A stretch of DNA of 11,455 nt from Desulfobacula sp. Its GTDB lineage: Bacteria; Desulfobacterota; Desulfobacteria; Desulfobacterales; Desulfobacteraceae. The stretch lies in assembly GCA_027858355.1 (NCBI GenBank), contig JAQICW010000154.1:1-11455 (forward strand). The letters are read 5' to 3'. Both the position numbers and the translations under genes were made by a program. The notes beneath the pieces were generated by a model. That model was not told the DNA's origin, did not search any database, and saw only the letters and a program-made list of their open reading frames with translations. This document shows positions 6,264 through 11,455 of this stretch, one piece after another (the stretch's first letter is position 1; every line of letters starts with the position of its first letter).

Positions 6264-6479
6264 TTATTTAAAAAGGTATTCAAGTCCATTTAGTTTTATT
6301 TCATAAATAGCTTTTAACAATTCTCCAAGTTTTCCCTCAGGGTATCCTTTCTGGGAAAACCATACAATATAAGGCTCTGGAAGATCAACCAACCTCAAAC
6401 CTTTATACTTACCAAATGGCATCCTGGTAGTTTTCAGAGCAATAAATGCGGTTTTATCTGGTTCAAGATTGATGTTCAT
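6264..6479 (-). CDS. DUF3820 family protein
   Basis: A 71-residue protein with the family core MPFGKYKGxxLxDLPEPYIVWF (20-41), GYPEGKLGELL and a closing EIKLNGLEYL. DUF3820 (also called putative quorum-sensing-regulated virulence factor) is a small domain, sometimes fused to exonuclease X-like proteins; its molecular role is not established. It is the last gene of a leftward operon, 5 bp after yheU, without a strong ribosome-binding site, so it probably depends on coupled translation. The length matches stand-alone members. Confidence 0.85.
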   Translation of the reverse strand: MNINLEPDKTAFIALKTTRMPFGKYKGLRLVDLPEPYIVWFSQKGYPEGKLGELLKAIYEIKLNGLEYLFK

Positions 6480-6484
6480 GGGTA

Positions 6485-6727
6485 TTAATTTCCAATATCC
6501 TTTAAAACAGGGTCATCATTTTTCAAAATAGTACAGGTTTCAGATTCCTGATCAAAAACAATAACAACTTTTTTAGATTTAATCTGACCAAGTACCTGGG
6601 CGATTTTTGTTTCCAAGGCGACTTCAATTTCTCCATAATCAGTGCCATCACGGGTGACAAATTCTTCGATCACACCATTGAGTGCCTCCGGAGATAACTG
6701 ATCATAGGGGATTTTAAGGGCTGTCAT
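6485..6727 (-). CDS. yheU: YheU family protein (UPF0270)
   Basis: An 80-residue protein matching E. coli YheU in length and motifs: IPYDQLSPEALNGVIEEFVTRDGTDYGE (6-33), then an ALETKIAQVLGQI helix and a VVIVFDQESETCTIL strand pair. YheU is a small conserved cytoplasmic protein with no established biochemical role. It lies 37 bp after the DUF3088 gene and 5 bp before the DUF3820 gene, so the set is probably one transcript. The C-terminus is slightly extended relative to the enterobacterial form. Confidence 0.88.
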   Translation of the reverse strand: MTALKIPYDQLSPEALNGVIEEFVTRDGTDYGEIEVALETKIAQVLGQIKSKKVVIVFDQESETCTILKNDDPVLKDIGN

Positions 6728-6764
6728 TATTCAAGATTCCAATTGTGTAATCTATGTTTTTATT

Positions 6765-7112
6765 TTAAGGATGCGGCATGACACCTTTAAAACGGTTTCC
6801 AAGGTAATCACAGATCAGTACAGGGTCATCAATAAATATTTTGCCGGTGGATAAGCTTTTTTTTCCACCATCCGGTATCTGGTTTGAATCATCTAAAACC
6901 AGGACAGGACTGCCCTGATTTTCTTTACCTAAATATTCAATGATTTTTGGACGTGGTCGTTTAAACTCAACAGCTATGATCTCAAGCTGTTCTCTGATAT
7001 CTGGATTGTAGGTTAAAAATCCTTCAATAATGCCGCAGTCCGGGCAGTAAAAAGGGCCGATATCACCATCATCAAACCATGAATTGAGCATTAAAAGAAT
7101 AGGTTTTTCCAT
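6765..7112 (-). CDS. DUF3088 family thioredoxin-like protein
   Basis: A 115-residue protein recognised as DUF3088 by FxDGDxGPFYCPDCxxxEG near the N-terminus, RPRPxIIxxLGxENQGSPVLVLDD in the middle and a late IDDPxLICDYL. The CPDC at 23-26 sits where a thioredoxin-fold CxxC would be, and the PVLVLDD segment resembles the cis-Pro strand. A redox or metal-binding role is plausible but unproven for this family. Ribosome-binding site AGGAG lies upstream, and the gene begins 17 bp after the short SnoaL-like frame. Length is normal for the family. Confidence 0.85.
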   Translation of the reverse strand: MEKPILLMLNSWFDDGDIGPFYCPDCGIIEGFLTYNPDIREQLEIIAVEFKRPRPKIIEYLGKENQGSPVLVLDDSNQIPDGGKKSLSTGKIFIDDPVLICDYLGNRFKGVMPHP

Positions 7113-7129
7113 TATTATTTCTCCTGTTC

Positions 7130-7255
7130 TTAGTTAACGCCCCATGCGGTTTTGAACTTTTCTCCGGTGTCGAAATAATAATCTGAAAAGTCCCGACGAT
7201 TTAAGGCATCAAATGCTGAAGATATTTTTTGTTTGGCAATTATTGCTCCAATCAT
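7130..7255 (-). pseudogene. 41-aa SnoaL/NTF2-like N-terminal fragment
   Basis: ATG at 7253-7255 with GGGGAG nine bases upstream opens a 41-codon frame encoding MIGAIIAKQKISSAFDALNRRDF followed by SDYYFDTGEKFKTAWGVN. The first half resembles the opening helix of SnoaL/NTF2-like proteins (IxxxFDALNRxD), which are normally about 110-140 residues. Here the frame stops where the beta-sheet should begin. It is the first gene of the leftward operon, 17 bp before DUF3088. It may be an eroded gene kept for its ribosome-binding site and promoter, or a genuine small protein. The call rests on a short match, so certainty is moderate. Confidence 0.5.
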
Positions 7256-7310
7256 AATAGTTTCTCCCCTTAAATTTGTGTTGTGATATCGTTTGCTTAA
7301 TTAATGGTGT

Positions 7311-7329
7311 GAAAAGATAATATCTTTTC
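7311..7329. promoter_or_regulatory. Perfect 19-bp palindrome, operator-like
   Basis: GAAAAGATA-A-TATCTTTTC has 9-bp arms around one base, 56-74 bp upstream of the leftward operon's first ATG. The minus strand also reads TATTAT inside it, a fair -10 element. A dimeric regulator bound here could block the promoter. No regulator gene is adjacent. Confidence 0.5.
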
Positions 7330-7355
7330 TATCAATAACTATTGGGATTGTAAAG
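7328..7355 (-). promoter_or_regulatory. 28-bp box upstream of the DUF3088 operon (copy 2)
   Basis: The minus strand reads CTTTACAATCC...ATTGATAGA and ends at the edge of the palindrome (2-bp overlap). It matches the box at 3973-4000 at 23 of 28 positions without gaps. A promoter reading (TTTACA, 17 bp, TAGAAA) fits better here than in copy 1. Confidence 0.45.
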
Positions 7356-7593
7356 CATGAGGATCTTGAACCGCTCCTTTTGCTTTTTATCTGTGCCTGC
7401 CTGTGCCTGGAATCATTGTTTTGAAATTAATTTTACATACTTCTATTGACAAAAAATGAGTTTTATTCTAACCTTCCCAGGTTTTATTCCATGTTGGGAT
7501 AGGTGTAGCAGGGTTGCTTTGATTGTTGTATTGGTAAGCGTGTTCGCTCTGTGTTAGAGATGTGTAATAGACGTAAAAGATGGGAACAGAATA

Positions 7594-9264
7594 GTGATAT
7601 TTAAAATTAGTTTTTTTATTTCCTTTGCAATTTTTTTGGTGGGGATTCTTTATCGACTTTTTGGTTTTTTCCAAGTTGCAATCGGTCCTGAGGCAAAATC
7701 ATTTTCTTTTTCAAAACGTGTCACAACATTTTTAAGCAGCTTCTTTGTTGTTTTTGTAAATCCTCTCCATCTTTTTAGATTATTTAAATCTATTATTTTG
7801 GATGTGGTTCTGCAAATTCAATTATTGCGCCAGGATTTCTTAAAATGGTGTATGCATATTTTCATTTATTTAGGGTTTATGGGGCTTCTTTTGATACATG
7901 CCCTGGAAGATTTTATCAGTGAACCTATGTTCACTGACTATTTTTCCACTTTAAATCCCTTTATGATGTTGCGAAATGTGCTGGGTGCCATGGTTATAAT
8001 CGGCCTGATCATTGCCATTCAACGCCGCAGAAAAAATATCGGGTTAAAATTGATAAGCAAGAAACCAGATTTTATAGCGATAATAGTTCTTGCCGTGATT
8101 ATGATTTCCGGGTTTCTCCTTGAGGGAAGTAAAATAATATCAGCCCCTGTCTTTGACGATATGATTTATGAATGGGGCACCATGCTTTATGATGATGAGA
8201 TATCAACTCTAAAAGTTTATTGGCAGGAAGATTTTGGTGTGGTTTTCCCCAATGAAACAATTGAAGTGAATCCTGAGGCCATGGAAGCCGGGGAAGAAGC
8301 ACATGATAATAATTGCGGTGATTGTCATTCCAAACCTGTGTCGGCATTTGTCTCCTATCCGTTATCCGTTGGGATGCGGCCAATGGCCAAATTGTTCGAG
8401 GCTGTTCGCCTGGATATCTGGTTGTGGTATATTCATTTTTTAAGCTGTTTTATCGGTCTTGCTTATTTACCCTTTAGCAAACTTTTACATATCATCACCA
8501 GCCCCATAAGTATTTTGGTCAATGGGATTGCCGGTCAAACCATAAAAAAACCTGAAAACAGGGCCACACGTAGAGCGCTGGACTTACAGGCCTGCACCCA
8601 TTGCGGCACCTGCACTCTTCATTGCTCTGTTGCCCCGGTGTATCAGATGCTCACCAACGCCTATATTTTTCCGTCTGAAAAATTGTTAGGGTTGAAGGAG
8701 AGGACTTCCGGCGCATCTTTTGATTCTGAAACCCGGCAAGATTTTGCCGAGGGCAGTTTTATCTGTACCAATTGTAATCGTTGCTCTGAACTTTGTCCTG
8801 CAGGTATCAATCTTCAGGATCTATGGATTGAAAGCAAGCGAGAATTAGCCCAGGAGCAATTTGGCGATCCATGTGTTCAACTGAGGATTTCGAAAGAAGC
8901 AAAATGGTCTCAACCTTCTAAAGAGACTGTTATAATAGCTAACCCAAAACAAAACAAAAATTTGGGTATCCTGGAAAGTTCCCTGCAAGCTGGTTCTTTT
9001 TCTCTGTGTTACAAATGTATGACTTGTACCAACTCCTGCCCAATTGTCGGAATAGCAGAAAATTATGATTCCCTGGGAATGGCCCCCCATCAAATTATGC
9101 ATAGCCTGTCTTTAGGATTAATTGACAGAGCAATGGACTCCAGAATGATGTGGGATTGCCTAACCTGTTATAAATGCCAGGAAAATTGCCCCCAGGGTGT
9201 TCAAATCACAGATATTTTTTATGAAATTAAAAATATGATATATGAAAAGGAATTCAAAGGATGA
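7594..9264 (+). CDS. Membrane cytochrome b/c with two HdrC-like Fe-S modules
   Basis: A 556-residue membrane redox subunit. The N-terminal half is NarI/HdrE-like, with hydrophobic segments near 5-20, 85-103, 127-142, 160-175 and 278-297. Histidines 88, 102, 281 and 299 in these segments are candidate heme b ligands. A c-type heme motif CGDCH (241-245) lies in the long loop before the last segment, probably periplasmic. The C-terminal half has four CxxCxxCxxxC sites (334-344, 391-401, 472-482, 522-532), that is, two HdrC-like two-cluster modules in tandem. It probably passes electrons between quinone or periplasmic cytochromes and the HdrB-like protein encoded next. Start GTG 7594 gives a normal first membrane helix, though its ribosome-binding site is weak. 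The stop overlaps the next start (ATGA). It is related to the Hdr-like subunits of the DsrMK, Hmc and Tmc complexes, but the fusion order is unusual. Confidence 0.85.
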   Translation: MIFKISFFISFAIFLVGILYRLFGFFQVAIGPEAKSFSFSKRVTTFLSSFFVVFVNPLHLFRLFKSIILDVVLQIQLLRQDFLKWCMHIFIYLGFMGLLLIHALEDFISEPMFTDYFSTLNPFMMLRNVLGAMVIIGLIIAIQRRRKNIGLKLISKKPDFIAIIVLAVIMISGFLLEGSKIISAPVFDDMIYEWGTMLYDDEISTLKVYWQEDFGVVFPNETIEVNPEAMEAGEEAHDNNCGDCHSKPVSAFVSYPLSVGMRPMAKLFEAVRLDIWLWYIHFLSCFIGLAYLPFSKLLHIITSPISILVNGIAGQTIKKPENRATRRALDLQACTHCGTCTLHCSVAPVYQMLTNAYIFPSEKLLGLKERTSGASFDSETRQDFAEGSFICTNCNRCSELCPAGINLQDLWIESKRELAQEQFGDPCVQLRISKEAKWSQPSKETVIIANPKQNKNLGILESSLQAGSFSLCYKCMTCTNSCPIVGIAENYDSLGMAPHQIMHSLSLGLIDRAMDSRMMWDCLTCYKCQENCPQGVQITDIFYEIKNMIYEKEFKG

Positions 9265-10121
9265 AGTATGCTCTATTTTCAGGATGTAAAAGTTCCTTTT
9301 ACCTTCCCCAATATCGAACTTCTTCAGAAGCTGTTTTATCTTCCTTGGGAATAGAATTAAAGGAAGTGGAATTTAATTGTTGCGGCTATCCCCTGCGGGA
9401 TAAAAGCCTTGACTCATTTTTAATACTGGCCGCAAAAAATTTAGCAATTGCTGAACAGCAGGGCCTTCCAATTCTTACATTGTGCCAATGTTGCTTTGGT
9501 TCCTTGAAACATGCAGATCACTATCTAAAAAACTATCCCCTTAATCAGGAAATGATAGTAAGTTTATTAAAGGAAGAAGGGCTGGATTTTAAGGGAACAA
9601 CTGAAATTAGTCATATTCTAACTGTATTAGCCAAGGATATAGGACTTTCAGCCATTGAAAAACAAATAAAGAAAAAATTCAAGGGCTTGAAAATTGCTCC
9701 CCATTATGGCTGCCATGCACTGAGGCCTTCAAATATTACCCAATTTGATTCTCCCCAGGCGCCCACAATTTTTGAAGATATTATTAGATTGACCGGAGCA
9801 GAGCCAGTTGAATGGTCAAAACGTCTGGATTGTTGCGGAAATCCTTTATGGGAAAAAAATAATAAACTTTCCCTTGGTATCCTGCAGCAAAAAATTGACA
9901 GTGCCAGACAAGCAAGTGCAGATATGATATGCACTGCCTGTAATTATTGTCAGCTTCAGTTTGATGGAATTCAGAAAAATGAATTGGAACAGACTTCAGC
10001 AGAACAATCCCCCTCGATTCTTATAACCCAGTTATTGGGTTTAAGCATGGGACTGTCTGAAAAAGAGATAAACATTGAAGCCAACCAGATTGATCTTTCT
10101 GGGATAAGGAATTTCTTCTAG
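9261..10121 (+). CDS. HdrB-like CCG-domain protein
   Basis: A 286-residue protein with two complete CCG domains, as in heterodisulfide reductase subunit B: C9...C40-C41...C75xxC78 and C151...C191-C192...C227xxC230, with FNCCGYP and LDCCGNP. In HdrB these motifs bind noncubane [4Fe-4S] clusters at a disulfide-reducing or related site. The true substrate here is unknown, and CCG domains also occur in succinate:quinone, lactate and glycolate enzymes. It starts at ATG 9261, overlapping the stop of the membrane subunit by 4 bp, so the two are translationally coupled and likely form one complex. It lacks the FeS-ferredoxin module, which its partner supplies twice. It ends convergently with flagellin, sharing CTAG. 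Confidence 0.88.
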   Translation: MKYALFSGCKSSFYLPQYRTSSEAVLSSLGIELKEVEFNCCGYPLRDKSLDSFLILAAKNLAIAEQQGLPILTLCQCCFGSLKHADHYLKNYPLNQEMIVSLLKEEGLDFKGTTEISHILTVLAKDIGLSAIEKQIKKKFKGLKIAPHYGCHALRPSNITQFDSPQAPTIFEDIIRLTGAEPVEWSKRLDCCGNPLWEKNNKLSLGILQQKIDSARQASADMICTACNYCQLQFDGIQKNELEQTSAEQSPSILITQLLGLSMGLSEKEINIEANQIDLSGIRNFF

Positions 10122-10954
10122 CCAAAGAGATCCAGCATATTTTTTGGTGCTGCATTGGCCTGGGCCTGGGCAAAGGTTCGTGCTTTTGACAGAATCTTCA
10201 TCCTGTTCAGAATCATTGATTCTTCAGCATAATCCAAGTCCCTGATTTGAGATTCTGCTGATAACGTATTGATCCTGGCATTGGAAAGGTTATTTATGGT
10301 GGATTCCAATTGGTTCGCACTTGAACCAACCTGGGATCTTTGCTGGCCAATGTATTCCAGGGCAGCATCTGCAACCTGGATTGCTTCCTGGGCGCCATCT
10401 TTGGTTGTTACGTCAATATTGCTCAATGCCCCAAGGGTATCATGGGTCATCTGTTCAGGAGCTATTGATCCAAGGGAAATTTCAATGGTTTCACCGGATG
10501 AGGCGCCCACTTGGAATTGTTTGTCTGTAAAGGTGCCGGATAATAGTTTCTGGCCGTTAAAAGAGGTATCCTGGGCAATATCATTCAGGCTTTGAAGGGA
10601 GTTGCCTATATCTGCCTGGATGGCCTGCAGGCTTTCCGGGGACTGGGCTCCGCTTGCCGCCTGGATGGCTTTTACCCGGATATCCTGAAGAATATCCGAA
10701 GCCTGCCCCAGGGCTCCATCTGCCACCTGGGTGATGGAAATGGCATCGTTTGCATTTCTTATGGCCTGTCCAAATCCCCTTGCCTGGCTTGCAAGGGTAT
10801 CCGCAATCACCATGCCGGATGAATCGTCCGAAGCCTTGTTGATTCTTTTTCCAGTGGAAAGACGTTCAAGGGATTCTGATAAGGCCTGCTGGCCTTTCTG
10901 CAGCTGATAAGTGGAAAAAGCACTGTTTGTATTTGTGTTTATTTTTAAACTCAT
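10118..10954 (-). CDS. fliC: Flagellin
   Basis: A 278-residue flagellin, the filament subunit exported by the flagellar type III system. It has the conserved N-terminal D0/D1 part (MSLKINTNTNSAFSTYQLQK, SLERLSTGKRINKASDDSSGMVIADTL, residues 1-140, with FNGQKLLSG) and C-terminal D1/D0 (about 195-278, ending ARTFAQAQANAAPKNMLDLFG). The variable middle is minimal, so no large surface-exposed D2/D3 domain is present. Strong ribosome-binding site AGGAGG precedes the ATG. No clear sigma-28 or sigma-54 promoter was found by eye in the 380 bp upstream. The gene stands alone here; chaperone and cap genes are not in the window. It converges on the redox operon with overlapping stops. Confidence 0.95.
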   Translation of the reverse strand: MSLKINTNTNSAFSTYQLQKGQQALSESLERLSTGKRINKASDDSSGMVIADTLASQARGFGQAIRNANDAISITQVADGALGQASDILQDIRVKAIQAASGAQSPESLQAIQADIGNSLQSLNDIAQDTSFNGQKLLSGTFTDKQFQVGASSGETIEISLGSIAPEQMTHDTLGALSNIDVTTKDGAQEAIQVADAALEYIGQQRSQVGSSANQLESTINNLSNARINTLSAESQIRDLDYAEESMILNRMKILSKARTFAQAQANAAPKNMLDLFG

Positions 10955-11337
10955 CTTGGCCTCCTAAAGCTTTTTCGTTTATTCTACAAGTATACGGAAA
11001 ATATAAAAGAAATCAAGATGTCTGTTTTTTTATCAAAGTGTTTAGCATGGATTTGATCATGGAAACGGTTGATTTTAAAGGCTGGATACATTTTTATTCA
11101 ATTCTGCACAGAAGATTATTTCAAAATTTATAGCGCCATACCCTTGGTTATTGGGGAAAATTATAACTTTAAATTCATAGTCCTGAGTCTTCTCGGTAGT
11201 CCATAATTAAAACAACAAGTAGTTGAATTTATATGCTTTTTTGGAATATTTAGTGTATTGATATATTTATTACTAATTTTTATTGATATTATTGACTATG
11301 CATGCTAAGTGTAGTGAAAAACATTAAGGAGATTAAT
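10955..11337. other. Non-coding spacer upstream of flagellin
   Basis: This 383-bp AT-rich spacer separates flagellin from a rightward gene at the window edge. It must hold the flagellin promoter and probably the left end of the putative insertion sequence, but no convincing sigma-28, sigma-54 or terminal inverted repeat was recognised. The stretch 11250-11300 is nearly all A/T with several TATTGATAT-like words. A short open frame at 10927-11133 is an antisense shadow of the flagellin start. Confidence 0.5.
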
Positions 11338-11455
11338 TTGGGAACTATAATCACACGAAAACAAGGCAATAAAACTTATTATCTTTATCATGAAACATAC
11401 CGTGAAAAAATTAACAAAAAAGACTGTGGAAAAGTACGCGGGTCAGGGAAAAGTA
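11338..11455 (+). CDS. Probable transposase N-terminus, cut by window end
   Basis: TTG 11338 with AAGGAGA five bases upstream opens a frame that runs off the end: MGTIITRKQGNKTYYLYHET and on to YREKINKKDCGKVRGSGKS. The basic start with GTII..KxGxKTYYxYxETYRE resembles IS1634/IS4-type transposases, whose first strands read like this. Only 39 codons are visible, with no DDE residues, so family and completeness cannot be settled. The frame has no in-window terminal repeat to confirm an insertion sequence. Confidence 0.45.
   Translation, partial: MGTIITRKQGNKTYYLYHETYREKINKKDCGKVRGSGKS

Larger units (their letters stand above)
7256..7593. other. Divergent control region between the two operons
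   Basis: This 338-bp spacer separates the leftward DUF3088-yheU-DUF3820 operon from the rightward redox operon. It holds a perfect 9-1-9 palindrome (7311-7329), a 28-bp shared box (7328-7355) and a tandem pair of CTGTGCCTG (7391-7399, 7401-7409). It also holds a possible rightward -35 TTGACA (7446-7451) with a poor -10 17 bp on (TAACCT), and a small hairpin AACCT-TCCC-AGGTT (7470-7483). A short minus-strand frame ending at 7468 has no recognisable family. Confidence 0.6.

Noticed and set aside
7446..7474. Strong sigma-70 promoter for the redox operon
   Set aside because: TTGACA is perfect, but the hexamer 17 bp on (TAACCT) matches the -10 consensus poorly, so it is mentioned only as a possibility.
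7468..7674. Minus-strand 68-aa reading frame overlapping the cytochrome gene start
   Set aside because: It overlaps a clearly real gene on the other strand. The stretch QYNNQSNPATPIPTWNKTW looks protein-like, but I could not link it to any family.
10955..11160. Sigma-28 or sigma-54 promoter for flagellin
   Set aside because: No acceptable match to either consensus was found on the minus strand by eye.

Overview
The window looks like a chromosome segment of a Gram-negative, sulfate-reducer-type bacterium, probably Desulfobacterales (Desulfobacula/Desulfobacter-like). This is inferred from a membrane Hdr-type redox pair with many Fe-S clusters and a c-type heme site, a short flagellin, the moderately AT-rich base composition, and an integrase with an N-terminal zinc ribbon. 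No species can be named from the sequence alone.

The window has two halves, joined at the 3' half of a tRNA-Arg(TCG) gene at 6135-6184. Positions 1-6184 read as the right-hand end of an integrated mobile element. In order it holds a TPR protein (+), a 560-bp repeat-bearing spacer, two tandem paralogous zinc-ribbon proteins (+), a secreted Sel1-repeat protein (-), and an overlapping pair made of a tyrosine integrase and a protein with a C-terminal CGNR-like zinc finger (-). The integrase gene starts about 155 bp from the tRNA fragment. That fragment lacks the 5' acceptor strand and D arm, so it fits the duplicated 3' tRNA segment left when an element integrates into a tRNA gene. The intact tRNA-Arg would then lie to the left of the window.

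From 6185 the sequence looks like resident chromosome. A compact leftward operon encodes a 41-aa SnoaL/NTF2-like start fragment, a DUF3088 thioredoxin-like protein, a YheU (UPF0270) protein and a DUF3820 protein. It is divergent from a rightward two-gene redox operon: a membrane cytochrome b/c protein carrying four ferredoxin-type Fe-S sites, translationally coupled (ATGA) to an HdrB-like CCG-domain protein. Together these could move electrons between the membrane quinone pool or periplasmic cytochromes and a cytoplasmic thiol/disulfide-type site. A flagellin gene converges on this operon, and the two stop codons share the palindrome CTAG. The right edge enters a TTG-started gene that resembles a transposase N-terminus.

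The less obvious signals are: a 28-bp near-identical box upstream of two leftward transcription units, one in the element and one in the chromosome; a perfect 9-1-9 palindrome in the divergent spacer; the out-of-frame ATG ideally placed after the ribosome-binding site of the second zinc-ribbon gene; and a three-copy degenerate repeat with a GC-rich bulged hairpin between the TPR gene and the zinc-ribbon genes. No CRISPR array, rRNA or complete tRNA was seen.
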